64,000 nt of DNA from JAVVRP01 sp036654655 (GTDB lineage Bacteria > Bacillota > Clostridia > Christensenellales > UBA1242), in contig JAVVRP010000003.1 in NCBI GenBank assembly GCA_036654655.1, forward strand, positions 50,298 through 114,297, written 5' to 3'. The translations under genes and the position numbers were made by a program. The first letter of the stretch is position 1, and each line of letters opens with the position of its first letter. Below are positions 16,456 to 25,099 of this stretch, in pieces. The notes under the pieces were generated by a model. It had not been told where the DNA came from and made no database searches. It worked only from the letters and a program-made list of their open reading frames with translations.

Positions 16456-19059
16456 GTGAAAGTGGTTTTAAACAAAAACAAAATTAAAATAATTTCCATG
16501 TGTTTTGCATTAGGGATGGCAATGTTATCATTTCCTGTTGCAATTTTTGCACAACCACTCCCAAAAGAAGCAATTCAAGCAACAACGGCGGTTGCTCTTG
16601 CACAAAATTATTATGGTGGCACGGGTGAAAATAGCACACCATATTTAATAAGTTCTTGTGAAGAGTATGCAAAGTTTGTTGCTGACGGGGTAACAGAAAA
16701 AAAATTTTTTCAGTTAATAAAAAGCATTGACTTAACAGGCACAAACGTCCAAACAAAAGCGTTATTTAAGGGGACTTTTGATGGCAACGGCCTTGAAATT
16801 AAAGGAATTTCCCGCCCACTTTTTAATGAAATTAACGGTGGCACCGTTAAAAACTTGTCAATTTCGGGCAATATACAAAATATAGAACGATCTTGTGGCT
16901 CATTGGCCAATACTGTAAATAATTCAATAATTTCAAATATTTTATCAACAACAGTATTAATTGGTAATGAAACAGGATTATATTCTATTGGTGGAGTAAT
17001 TGACAGTTGCACTGACTCAAACCTATCAAACATTATTTTTGCTGGAAGCATAAGCGGATCTGGAATTCATCAGGCGGGAGGAATTGTTGGTAAATTTAAT
17101 AATACAGAAACAATAATTAAAACAATAAACAATTGTTTTAATTATGGAAAAATTTCATCTAATTATAACGGAGTCAGTGTTAGAATTGGTGGGATAGTTG
17201 GTCATTTGGAGACTAACAGTAAGCAAACAAAAATTCTTTTATGCGGAAATGAGGGAAATATAAGCGCACAAAATATAGGAAACGGCGCTGTTGACGGAGG
17301 CGATGTTGTCGGATGCGCTGTTGGCGGAATTGTTGGCTCCGCTGGTTCTTGGGGCGGAAGAAAGGAAGATTACATTTCTGTTAACATAGACCAGTGTTAT
17401 AACATTGGCAATATTTACGCCGGGTTTGATGATTATACGAAGGGTGGAGAAAAATTCCCCGGTTCCGACTTTTCTTATGCAGGTGGAATTGTTGGATGTG
17501 CAGCAAAAGAAACAAAGGTTACAAATTGCTACAACAAGGGCTATGTTCAGGCTCAGGCAACAACGGCGATAACGAGGTATGTTTTAGGCAAAGATACGGA
17601 CGACGTAATTGTATGCCAAGAAAATAATAAACCAATAAAATATCACACCGATGATCCAACAACGCCGTTGGTGGAGCCGTCATGGTGGGAGTATGAATAC
17701 GCAAAAAACTATGCAAGTTTAAATTATCGCAAAAAACTTGCATATTCTGGCGGTATTGTTGGATATTGTTATAACAACACGGGTGATGTTTCATATTGCT
17801 ACAACACGGGGAGCATATCAGGAGGGTTTGAAAAAGTTACAAGTTTAGATGGATATCAAATAAAGTATACATCTTTAAAAGAGGGTACAATAGAGGAAAA
17901 AACGGAGAAACCTGGGGGTTTTTATTATAATTTTATAGGGCAAGGATTTAACTACACTTTAAACGTTGAGTTTATGTATAGCAAATTTTTTAACAAAGGA
18001 ATTGTTGGAGGCAATTCTTTGGGTAGTCAAGGATTTAATTATACAAATTGTTGGACTTCTAAAATGATAACAGAAGATTATCCACTTGTATTTAATGTAT
18101 ATTCAAATAATGATGCATGCACATATGAATTATCAGGATATAATAATACAGGAGATAATATGTATATTTATTATCCGCTTGTCCGTAAAAAAGGTGAAAC
18201 TATAGGTCCCTTTTATGCAAATTATGATTTAAACGGATTAGGGAATCTATACCCATTTGAAGGGTCAATAACAGACCCAAAACCTATTATTCGTTCTGTG
18301 CAATATAAAAGAAACGGTGATGTAAATCTGAAAATTGGGAAGACTGAGGACGTTGGTGAGATTACAGCAAGGCCAATAAATCCTCCGCTCTCCGCTCCAT
18401 ATTATTTTGATTTTGACAAAAATAGTTGGTTCAAATTTTTTGGTGGAGCGGTGTATAATATATTCCTTCCGGGTTCGCTTTGGGCGCCCCAAAACTTTTG
18501 GAACACTCCTTTGAAGTCCTATTTTGGAACGTATGGCGAGGAAGCCTATGAGTTTTCCCCCTCCAATCCCAACTACTCATTAACGGGTTTAGATGCGATT
18601 TCTGACCGCTTACTATATGATTTTTATTTCCAATCTGCTAACGTCGAACATTTATTACACAATAAAATACCTAGTGTTGTTGGCTATGGCCTTGGACCAC
18701 GAGATAATAACTTTGATCCATACTATCCCGTTTTTGGATTAAACACTACAAGTTCTTGTTTAAATTTATATCCTGAAGATAAATCTAAATCTGAATATGA
18801 ATTTAAATTTAAATTAGGTGCGCAAGTTGATTGGCAAGTAGGAAGCGATTATATTAATACTGTTTGGCGATCAGACTATAAAACCTTTACATTCAAACTT
18901 TTTCCAGAGATAAATATATGTACGGATGAGGAAATTAAAGCAAAATTTAAAAAAACAGACACAACAGGCACAACGGAAGACTGGAAGGACAACTGGGCAG
19001 TAGACACAAATAACAAAATTAATGGTGGTTTCCCATATTTAAAAGCGATGCGCTGGTAA
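16456..19059 (+). CDS. GLUG-repeat secreted surface protein 1
   Basis: An 867-residue protein with GTG start after CAGGAG. Residues 1-32 form a signal peptide ending near IFAQ. The mature protein begins with a YYGGTGENSTPYLISS-type block that introduces many bacterial surface beta-helix proteins, then GTFDGNGLEIKGI and repeated GGIVG...CYN units. These are GLUG motifs, which build a right-handed beta-helix. The last 350 residues have no recognisable repeat, and I see no C-terminal anchor or LPXTG signal. Two further GLUG proteins lie at 38482 and 46635. The likely role is adhesion or a surface layer. It stands alone between two gene-poor stretches. Confidence 0.75.
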   Translation: MKVVLNKNKIKIISMCFALGMAMLSFPVAIFAQPLPKEAIQATTAVALAQNYYGGTGENSTPYLISSCEEYAKFVADGVTEKKFFQLIKSIDLTGTNVQTKALFKGTFDGNGLEIKGISRPLFNEINGGTVKNLSISGNIQNIERSCGSLANTVNNSIISNILSTTVLIGNETGLYSIGGVIDSCTDSNLSNIIFAGSISGSGIHQAGGIVGKFNNTETIIKTINNCFNYGKISSNYNGVSVRIGGIVGHLETNSKQTKILLCGNEGNISAQNIGNGAVDGGDVVGCAVGGIVGSAGSWGGRKEDYISVNIDQCYNIGNIYAGFDDYTKGGEKFPGSDFSYAGGIVGCAAKETKVTNCYNKGYVQAQATTAITRYVLGKDTDDVIVCQENNKPIKYHTDDPTTPLVEPSWWEYEYAKNYASLNYRKKLAYSGGIVGYCYNNTGDVSYCYNTGSISGGFEKVTSLDGYQIKYTSLKEGTIEEKTEKPGGFYYNFIGQGFNYTLNVEFMYSKFFNKGIVGGNSLGSQGFNYTNCWTSKMITEDYPLVFNVYSNNDACTYELSGYNNTGDNMYIYYPLVRKKGETIGPFYANYDLNGLGNLYPFEGSITDPKPIIRSVQYKRNGDVNLKIGKTEDVGEITARPINPPLSAPYYFDFDKNSWFKFFGGAVYNIFLPGSLWAPQNFWNTPLKSYFGTYGEEAYEFSPSNPNYSLTGLDAISDRLLYDFYFQSANVEHLLHNKIPSVVGYGLGPRDNNFDPYYPVFGLNTTSSCLNLYPEDKSKSEYEFKFKLGAQVDWQVGSDYINTVWRSDYKTFTFKLFPEINICTDEEIKAKFKKTDTTGTTEDWKDNWAVDTNNKINGGFPYLKAMRW

Positions 19060-19248
19060 AATAACGGAATATTGATAAAAATTTTTACACAACATTTTAA
19101 ATTTTAATTGTTTAATGTTTATTAAGTTGGTTGTTAAACATTTAACATTAATTTTATGTTTCCATTTTTTATTTATTTTAAAATTTTGTGCAAATTAATT
19201 ATTATAGGGGGCAGGTGTGTTAATTTTATTGTTTTTTGTTATCCATGC

Positions 19249-19277
19249 TTGATTTAATGCTTAATATATGATATAAC
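19249..19277 (+). promoter_or_regulatory. Promoter with long leader upstream of the ABC-F gene
   Basis: TTGATT at 19249-19254, a 17-base spacer, and TATAAC at 19272-19277 preceded by TGA (extended -10). This leaves a leader of about 198 bases before the ATG at 19482. ABC-F genes are often controlled by leader attenuation. No convincing terminator hairpin was seen here. The rest of 19060-19481 is AT-rich and holds no supported gene. Confidence 0.55.
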
Positions 19278-19481
19278 TTTTAAAGTAATTAAAAAAATGT
19301 AATTTGCAAATGCAATTTAAAATTAACATTTAATGCAGTTTGTTAAATTTGGCATTTGTAACTTACAAAATAACAAAAATTTTGGTCATGCAATGGGTTT
19401 TAAATTGATTACAAAACAACATGCATGGGTAAAATTTATTAATGAAAAAACAATTTTTGCAAAAAAATGTGAGGTGAAATT

Positions 19482-21056
19482 ATGGTTCAAGCAATTAACA
19501 TTAGTTTACAGTTTGGTGGGCGCGTGCTGTTTAAGGAAGTAAATTTAAAGTTTACAAAAGGCAATTGTTATGGAATTATTGGGGCAAATGGTGCGGGAAA
19601 GTCCACGTTTTTAAAAATTATTACCGGCGAACTTGAACCAAACAAGGGCGAAGTTTTTGTTTCACACGGGGAGAGAATGAGTGTGCTAAGCCAAAATCAA
19701 AACGCGTTTGACAAAAACACAGTTTTGCAAACTGTTTTGCTTGGGCACAAACGATTGGTTGAAATTGAAAATGAAAAAAATGCACTTTATAACAAGGCTG
19801 ATTTTACTGATGCAGATGGCATTAAAACAAGTGAATTAGAGCAAGAATTTGCAGAACTTGGAGGCTGGGAGGCAGAAGGTGAAGCAAAAACTTTGTTAAC
19901 AGGCATTGGAATTGAAGAAAAAGATTTTAACAAAAACATGTGTGACTTGGATGCAAAACATAAAGTTAAAATTTTGCTTGCACAAGCACTTTTTGGAAAT
20001 CCCGATATTTTGGTGTTGGACGAACCAACAAACAACTTGGATTTTAAAACAACAAAATGGTTGGAAACGTTTTTAATGAATTTTGAGAACACAGTAATTA
20101 TTGTTTCGCACAATCGTCATTTTTTGAACAAAGTTTGCACGCACATTTGCGATGTAGATTATGGTGAAATTAAAATGATGGTTGGCAATTATGATTTTTG
20201 GTACGAAACAAATCAATTGCTTGCTCGTCAGGCAAAAGAGCAAAACAAAAAGGCAGAACAAAGAGCAACAGAATTAAAAGATTTTATTGCAAGATTTTCT
20301 GCAAACGCATCAAAATCTAAACAAGCAACTAGCAGAAAAAAAGAATTGGAAAAATTGACAATAGAAGACTTTAAGCCATCAAACAGAAAATATCCATACA
20401 TAAATTTTGATTTTACGCAAGAAATTGGAAAGGAAATTTTGGTTGTAAAAAATTTAACAAAAAAAGGTTTTTTCAAAAATTTATCCTTTACTCTGCAACA
20501 GGGAAACAAAGTTGCAATACTCAGTGGCAACAGCCAAGTGCCAACAAAACTTTTTAATATTTTAACAAACAAAGAAAAAGCCGACAGTGGCACAGTAACG
20601 TGGGGCAAAACAATAAAAGTTTCCTATATGCCACAAGACAATCGCGAGTATTTTGAAAATTGCAAACTTTCGCTTGTTGATTGGTTAAGGCAATTCACAA
20701 AAGAACAAGGCGAAATGTTTGTTAGAAGTTGGCTGGGCAGAATGCTTTTTTCGGGCGAGGAAGCCCTTAAAGAAGTTAATGTTTTGTCTGGTGGCGAAAA
20801 GGTTCGTTGCATGTTTGCAAAGTCCATGTTGGAAGCGGGAAACATGCTTTTAATGGACGAACCAACAAATCATTTGGATTTGGAAAGCATAACGGCACTT
20901 AACAAGGGAATGATTAATTATCGCGGGTGTATGCTTTTTACATCGCAGGACCAAGAAATCATTGAAACGGTTGCAAACAGAATTATTGATATTGTTTCAG
21001 AAGATAAATTTATTGACAAAACGCTTTGTTATGATGATTATTGTGCGTTAAACTAA
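19482..21056 (+). CDS. ABC-F family ATPase (YbiT/YkpA type) with one degenerate ATP site
   Basis: A 524-residue protein with two ABC domains and no membrane part, so it acts on ribosomes like other ABC-F proteins. Domain 1 has a normal Walker A GANGAGKST (about 35-43) and Walker B ILVLDEPTNNLD, but its signature is degenerate (CDLDAKHKVK), as in E. coli YbiT. The linker SRFSANASKSKQATSR is typical of the YbiT/YkpA branch. Domain 2 keeps LSGGEKVR and LLMDEPTNHLD, but its P-loop reads SGNSQVPTK instead of GxxGxGK(S/T), and the switch His is Gln (TSQDQE). One composite site looks intact and the other dead. The start follows GAGGTGA. Confidence 0.9.
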   Translation: MVQAINISLQFGGRVLFKEVNLKFTKGNCYGIIGANGAGKSTFLKIITGELEPNKGEVFVSHGERMSVLSQNQNAFDKNTVLQTVLLGHKRLVEIENEKNALYNKADFTDADGIKTSELEQEFAELGGWEAEGEAKTLLTGIGIEEKDFNKNMCDLDAKHKVKILLAQALFGNPDILVLDEPTNNLDFKTTKWLETFLMNFENTVIIVSHNRHFLNKVCTHICDVDYGEIKMMVGNYDFWYETNQLLARQAKEQNKKAEQRATELKDFIARFSANASKSKQATSRKKELEKLTIEDFKPSNRKYPYINFDFTQEIGKEILVVKNLTKKGFFKNLSFTLQQGNKVAILSGNSQVPTKLFNILTNKEKADSGTVTWGKTIKVSYMPQDNREYFENCKLSLVDWLRQFTKEQGEMFVRSWLGRMLFSGEEALKEVNVLSGGEKVRCMFAKSMLEAGNMLLMDEPTNHLDLESITALNKGMINYRGCMLFTSQDQEIIETVANRIIDIVSEDKFIDKTLCYDDYCALN

Positions 21057-21135
21057 ATGTTTAAAATGTATATTTTAACAAAAATATATTAATATTAATT
21101 AAAGCCGGCAAACAAAAAAAAGGATAGGAGTTAAA

Positions 21136-21762
21136 ATGGTTGTAAAAGATAAAAAAACCGAAAAAGCATATGTGGAAAAGATAAAAAAACCGCGCGAGAA
21201 AAAAATTAAAAAGTTTTTTGATGATTACAAAAAGTTTGCATCCAAAGGCAATATTATGGACCTTGCAATTGCGGTTGTTATGGGTGCTGCATTCACAAAA
21301 ATTGTTAACAGTTTGGTTGCTGACATAATAATGCCATTAATTAGTTTAATAATTGGCAAAAACAGTTTAACAAATTGGAAATGGGTTCTTGATGCAAAAA
21401 ATAACATAACCTTAAATTACGGCATGTTTTTTCAGGTAATTTTAGATTTTGTTATTGTTTCATTTTTCATATTTTTGTTTTTTAGAATAATAACAAACAG
21501 CAAAAAAAAGATGGAAGAAGTTTCAAAAGCGCTTGCAGATGAATTAAAAGCAAAATTTGTTAAAAAGGACGATAATATATCTAGTTCGCAAATTGAGCAA
21601 GTTGTAAATGATGTTTCAAAAATTGCTCAGCCAGCAGAAATGGAACAAAAAATTCAGGAAAAAATTGAAGAAAAGCAAGCCAATAACCTTGAAATTAAAA
21701 ACGCAGACATTAACACTCAATTACTTACCGAAATCAGAGATTTGCTTCGGGGTTTAAAATAA
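21136..21762 (+). CDS. mscL: Large-conductance mechanosensitive channel with long C-terminal extension
   Basis: MscL releases solutes when membrane tension rises in hypo-osmotic shock. The core is clear: KKFASKGNIMDLAIAVVMG (pore helix TM1 with its Gly/Ala packing face), then FTKIVNSLVADIIMP, a short periplasmic loop, and TM2 VILDFVIVSFFIFLFF. At 208 residues it is longer than the usual 130-150. There are about 30 basic residues before the core and about 80 charged coiled-coil residues after it, ending in a helix LLTEIRDLLRGLK. A good AGGAG site precedes the ATG. The DUF1540 gene follows and a shared terminator closes the unit. Confidence 0.92.
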   Translation: MVVKDKKTEKAYVEKIKKPREKKIKKFFDDYKKFASKGNIMDLAIAVVMGAAFTKIVNSLVADIIMPLISLIIGKNSLTNWKWVLDAKNNITLNYGMFFQVILDFVIVSFFIFLFFRIITNSKKKMEEVSKALADELKAKFVKKDDNISSSQIEQVVNDVSKIAQPAEMEQKIQEKIEEKQANNLEIKNADINTQLLTEIRDLLRGLK

Positions 21763-21811
21763 ATTGTATAATTTATTTTAAACAGAGCAAAATATTAACA
21801 CGGAGGTGGTT

Positions 21812-21991
21812 ATGAATAAAAATAATGGTGTTTGCTGTGATGTTTGTGCATGTCAGCACAATGAAAAGGGTTGTGAATGTTGTTTGGATAAAATAAGAGT
21901 AACAACAGGTGACGAATTAAGAAATCATTTTTGCGGTAGTTTTGAATGTAAGCCAGAGTTTGACAAAACTAAAACAGAATTAAAGTTATAA
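21812..21991 (+). CDS. Small Cys-rich DUF1540-like protein
   Basis: A 59-residue protein, MNKNNGVCCDVCACQHN and so on, with nine cysteines spaced as in DUF1540 (C-x2-C-x-C-x6-C, then a second cluster). Such proteins probably bind a metal ion, and their function is unknown. The ATG at 21812 is preferred over the GTG at 21806, because the GTG lies inside the ribosome binding site GGAGGTGG. A related twin-repeat Cys-rich protein lies at 43029-43340. A strong terminator follows at once. Confidence 0.75.
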   Translation: MNKNNGVCCDVCACQHNEKGCECCLDKIRVTTGDELRNHFCGSFECKPEFDKTKTELKL

Positions 21992-22023
21992 AAAAAACGC
22001 ATTTCATTTGAAATGCGTTTTTA
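21992..22023. terminator. Bidirectional Rho-independent terminator
   Basis: AAAACGCATTTCA and TGAAATGCGTTTT form a perfect stem with a two-base centre, flanked by A and T runs. It lies between the convergent mscL-DUF1540 unit and the minus-strand gene that ends at 22043, and could serve both. Confidence 0.88.
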
Positions 22024-22042
22024 ATTAATTTTAAGTTATAAT

Positions 22043-22606
22043 TTACTTTAAAATTTTACCTATAATTTGATAAGAAACTTCATTTTTTTTTGCCATTTCT
22101 TTTGCATAGTCACAGGCTTCGGTTTTAATTATAAAACGCTTTGAAGCCTTTTTACTGCCAAAGCGACGAACAACCCAGTCCTGTGATTCATTATTAAATT
22201 CAACAACATAATCATCTGGGTTGGTTGTTTGTTGTGCTTTAACAACTGGTGCAACTGGCTTTAATTGGGCGTCTTGTGGGAAAAAAACTTCCACTTTTGC
22301 AGGACGGCCTCTTTTTGCCTTTGGCTTTTCCACAACTGATTTGGCAATCTCAGTTAAATTAACAGGTTCAACAACAGGTTGCTGAACAACTGCAACTTTT
22401 GGTTTTCTGCCTCTTTTGGATGGTGTTGCTGTTTCTGTGTTTTTGCTTGCTGGTGCAATTTGGTTTTTGTTTTCAACTTTTGGTTGATCAAGAGATTTTG
22501 TTTGCTTTTGATTTAAAGCAAAAATAATTATCCAATAGATTGCAAGCCCTAAAAGCATTATGCCAGAAATAATAAAATACCAATATTTACTTAAAAAGTT
22601 AAGCAT
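22043..22606 (-). CDS. Membrane-anchored AT-hook protein with DUF2188-like domain
   Basis: A 187-residue protein. The ATG at 22606 follows AAAGGAG; an upstream in-frame start at 22624 would sit before that site. Residues 8-32 form one transmembrane helix. Two classical AT-hooks follow in a Pro/Lys-rich linker: KRGRKPK at about 64-70 and KRGRPAK at about 98-104. Residues 131-185 (YVVEFNNESQDWVVRRFGS, then an alternating basic helix and a short strand) resemble DUF2188, a small alpha/beta domain of unknown role. The protein should sit in the membrane with its basic part inside the cell on DNA. It shares its AT-hook and membrane plan with the gene at 13001. Confidence 0.75.
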   Translation of the reverse strand: MLNFLSKYWYFIISGIMLLGLAIYWIIIFALNQKQTKSLDQPKVENKNQIAPASKNTETATPSKRGRKPKVAVVQQPVVEPVNLTEIAKSVVEKPKAKRGRPAKVEVFFPQDAQLKPVAPVVKAQQTTNPDDYVVEFNNESQDWVVRRFGSKKASKRFIIKTEACDYAKEMAKKNEVSYQIIGKILK

Positions 22607-22638
22607 GTTTTCTCCTTTAAACATTAAATGTTTTATTT

Positions 22639-22667
22639 AGTATATCACTAACTTAAAATAAATTCAA
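22639..22667 (-). promoter_or_regulatory. Promoter of the membrane AT-hook gene
   Basis: On the minus strand, TTGAAT (22667-22662), a 17-base spacer, and TATACT (22644-22639), preceded by TGA as an extended -10. Confidence 0.72.
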
Positions 22668-22729
22668 GCACTAAAATGTAAATTAAATTAATATTTTTAA
22701 TTATTTAATTTTTTAATTTAATAAATCAT

Positions 22730-22759
22730 TTGCAAGTTTTTGTGCAATTGATATATAAT
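22730..22759 (+). promoter_or_regulatory. Promoter placed for a leaderless transcript
   Basis: TTGCAA at 22730-22735, an 18-base spacer, and TATAAT at 22754-22759. The ATG of the next gene comes 7 bases later at 22767, with no Shine-Dalgarno site between. Confidence 0.68.
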
Positions 22760-22766
22760 AAGAAAC

Positions 22767-23357
22767 ATGAAGCGTAAGGCAAATTTAATTTTTTCTATTG
22801 CGGTAACTTTGCTAACACTGGCAATTTTTGGATTTGGAGTTTATGCTGCAATTAATGAGCCAATTTCTATTTCAAATGAAATTATATTTAAATTGCCACC
22901 ATCAGCCGAGGGCGATTTTGTTGATGAACAAGGCAATCCTGCAAATATAACTATTTCTGCAACTGTTGAAGGGTGCGTTAAGGATAAAGGAAAATCATAT
23001 TCTTACACGGCAAGTGCATCAAAGGCATCTTTTGTTTTTCCTGCATGGGACCTTGGAAATCTTTCTTTTATTTTTAATGAAGGGCAAACAACTTTACCTA
23101 AAATAGTTTTTAATTTTACCTTTAAAAATGATGTTTATAACAAAAGTTTTTATTGCAAACTTAGCAATGACGGTGCAAATTTTGATTCCACAAATTTAAC
23201 AAGAATGTTTGTTTATGAGGATTCAGCACTTGAACAAACAGCAACTGTTATGAATGGAAATGAAGTAAGTTTTTCTGTAAAAGTTATGCCAAAAAAAATT
23301 GACAAATTTTTTATTGCATCAAACAATAATTTTGTTGTTAATATATTTGCATTTTAA
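22767..23357 (+). CDS. Secreted protein of unknown function
   Basis: A 196-residue protein with a signal peptide: MKRK, a hydrophobic core, and a likely cut after GVYAA. The mature part is beta-rich, with Thr, Ser, Phe and Asn and few charges, and begins with ISISNEIIFKLPP. The signal peptide and first strand resemble those of the truncated gene at the right end of the window (63731), so both may belong to one secreted family, perhaps of the TasA/camelysin type. That is a guess from layout. There are two cysteines in the mature part. The start codon lies 7 bases from a -10 box. uppP follows with its own promoter. Confidence 0.65.
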   Translation: MKRKANLIFSIAVTLLTLAIFGFGVYAAINEPISISNEIIFKLPPSAEGDFVDEQGNPANITISATVEGCVKDKGKSYSYTASASKASFVFPAWDLGNLSFIFNEGQTTLPKIVFNFTFKNDVYNKSFYCKLSNDGANFDSTNLTRMFVYEDSALEQTATVMNGNEVSFSVKVMPKKIDKFFIASNNNFVVNIFAF

Positions 23358-23381
23358 TTAATAATTTTTAAAAAAATTGCA

Positions 23382-23387
23382 TAAAAT
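23382..23387 (+). promoter_or_regulatory. -10 box close to the uppP start codon
   Basis: TAAAAT at 23382-23387 is followed after 6 bases by the uppP ATG at 23394. The -35 region is weak (TTAATA near 23358). No Shine-Dalgarno site is present. Confidence 0.5.
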
Positions 23388-23393
23388 AGTGTT

Positions 23394-24161
23394 ATGGTTT
23401 TTCTTTATGCAATAATTTTTGGCATAGTACAAGGGTTAACAGAATTTTTGCCTGTTTCTTCAAGCGGGCATTTGGTTTTGGTTAACCGTATTTTTGGGGG
23501 CAGTGGAAATTTTTTATTTTTAAGCGTGCTTCTTCATGTTGCAACTTTGTTGTCTGTGATTATTGTTTTAAGAAAGGATGTTAAAAATTTGATATGCCAT
23601 CCTTTTTCTGCCCAAGCAAAAAAAATATATTTATCTCTTTTGCCAACAATAATTATTGTGCTTGTTTTTAAATCTGCTTTTGAAAATGCTTTTAACGGAC
23701 AGTATTTATCAATATGTTTTGCAATAACCGGTTTTGTTTTGTTGTTAACTTGCTTTTTTTCTAAAAGAGCACAAACAAACAAGCCAATTTCATACAAAAC
23801 GGCCTTTTTTATGGGGGTTATTCAAGGCATTGCAGTAATGCCAGGGATATCTCGTTCTGGTTCCACAATCGCTTGTGGAATGTTGTGTGGAGAATCGCAA
23901 GAAAACGCAACAAAGTTTTCATTTTTAATGAGCATTCCAGTAATTTTTGCAAGCATGGGATATGAAGCGTTAAAGGTTTTTAAAAATGGAACAGTTATTC
24001 AATCAAGTGAACTTTTGCCAATTATGATTGCTTGTGTGTTTGCGTTTTTTGTTGGAATGTTTTCCATTAAAATAATGCTTGGAATTGTTAAAAAAACAGG
24101 GCTTTTGCCTTTTGGAATTTATCTTTTTGTTCTTTCAATATTAACTGCAATCTTTTTGTAA
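23394..24161 (+). CDS. uppP: Undecaprenyl-diphosphatase UppP
   Basis: A 255-residue integral membrane enzyme of the BacA/UppP family. It removes a phosphate from undecaprenyl diphosphate to recycle the lipid carrier for peptidoglycan and other wall polymers, and overproduction gives bacitracin resistance. The two signature regions are present: GLTEFLPVSSSGHL (about 15-28, with the catalytic Glu and the SGH) and PGISRSGST (about 149-157, with the essential Arg). About eight hydrophobic segments match the family fold and length. It starts with ATG and no ribosome binding site. Like murB and murC in this window, it belongs to wall synthesis. Confidence 0.94.
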   Translation: MVFLYAIIFGIVQGLTEFLPVSSSGHLVLVNRIFGGSGNFLFLSVLLHVATLLSVIIVLRKDVKNLICHPFSAQAKKIYLSLLPTIIIVLVFKSAFENAFNGQYLSICFAITGFVLLLTCFFSKRAQTNKPISYKTAFFMGVIQGIAVMPGISRSGSTIACGMLCGESQENATKFSFLMSIPVIFASMGYEALKVFKNGTVIQSSELLPIMIACVFAFFVGMFSIKIMLGIVKKTGLLPFGIYLFVLSILTAIFL

Positions 24162-24204
24162 TTTAATTTGTTAATGCAAATTATGTATAATTTTACATAA
24201 TTTG

Positions 24205-24233
24205 TTGTTTATGTGTTAACAGTGTGATATAAT
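24205..24233 (+). promoter_or_regulatory. Promoter placed for a leaderless walJ transcript
   Basis: TTGTTT at 24205-24210, a 17-base spacer, and TATAAT at 24228-24233 preceded by TGA (extended -10). Six bases separate the -10 box from the ATG at 24240. Confidence 0.72.
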
Positions 24234-24239
24234 TTAATC

Positions 24240-25028
24240 ATGAAGGTTTGTAATTTCTCCTCTGGAAGTGAGGGAAACGTAACATATGTGGAAACAGAAA
24301 ACAGCAAGGTTTTGGTTGACCTTGGAATTTCTTGCACAAAAGTAGAAAAAATTTTAAAGGAAATGAATGTTAATCCCAGCCAAATTGATGCAATTTTGGT
24401 GTCTCACGAACACACAGATCACACAAACGGAATCCCTTATTTTTCAAAAAAGTATGGCACAAAAGTTTTTGTGCATCAAAAAAGCATCCCAGGGTTTTTG
24501 CGTAAACTTAAAGGAATGGACCAAGGCAAAATAACAGAGTTTTGGGACGTTCCGTTTCAGTTTTTAGATTTGTTAATTGAGCCAATTGAGGTTGCACATG
24601 ACAGCGACCATTGTGTTGCTTTTACTTTATCTGAAAATAACAAAAAGGTTGGAATAATAACAGATTTAGGGCATTTTGACAACAATATCATAAATGCCAT
24701 GCAAGGATGCAGATTGCTTTATGTTGAAGCAAATCATAATCCAAAAATGTTGGAAGAAAATTTAACTTATCCACTTTGGCTTAAAAAAAGAATTGCCGGA
24801 AACAATGGGCATTTATCAAATGAGCAAAGTGCAAAACTGATTGCAAAACTAATTGGGGCAAACACAAAACAAATTATGCTTTCACATCTTAGCCACGAAA
24901 ATAACACTCCCGAATTGGCATACACCGAAGTTTTAAAAAGCCTGTTTAATGATGGATTTGTTGAGGGTGATGGATTTAGAATTGGCGTTGCAACAACAAA
25001 GCCAACAGCAATTTTTAAATTAAAATAA
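24240..25028 (+). CDS. walJ: Metallo-beta-lactamase fold hydrolase, WalJ/YycJ type
   Basis: A 262-residue MBL-fold protein. SGSEGNVTYV opens the fold. The zinc motif is SHEHTDHTNG (HxHxDH, about 57-66), with further ligands in VAHDSDH and DLGHFD and a final His in SHLSHEN. GNNGHLSNEQSA is typical of the YycJ branch. In B. subtilis yycJ ends the walRK operon and is followed by the HtrA-type gene htrC. Here the same pair is kept (next gene is HtrA), although walRK is not in the window. YycJ proteins are linked to wall homeostasis and to DNA repair. The exact substrate is unknown. The transcript appears leaderless. Confidence 0.88.
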   Translation: MKVCNFSSGSEGNVTYVETENSKVLVDLGISCTKVEKILKEMNVNPSQIDAILVSHEHTDHTNGIPYFSKKYGTKVFVHQKSIPGFLRKLKGMDQGKITEFWDVPFQFLDLLIEPIEVAHDSDHCVAFTLSENNKKVGIITDLGHFDNNIINAMQGCRLLYVEANHNPKMLEENLTYPLWLKKRIAGNNGHLSNEQSAKLIAKLIGANTKQIMLSHLSHENNTPELAYTEVLKSLFNDGFVEGDGFRIGVATTKPTAIFKLK

Positions 25029-25099
25029 TTTTGAACAATAAATATATTTATGTTTTTTGCACATCATAATTATACAACAAAAATCTAGGAGATATAATT

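Noticed and set aside
19333..19542. Open frame of 69 codons overlapping the ABC-F start, a possible leader peptide gene
   Set aside because: It has no ribosome binding site and no plausible protein pattern. Attenuator hairpins were not seen, so it is treated as chance.
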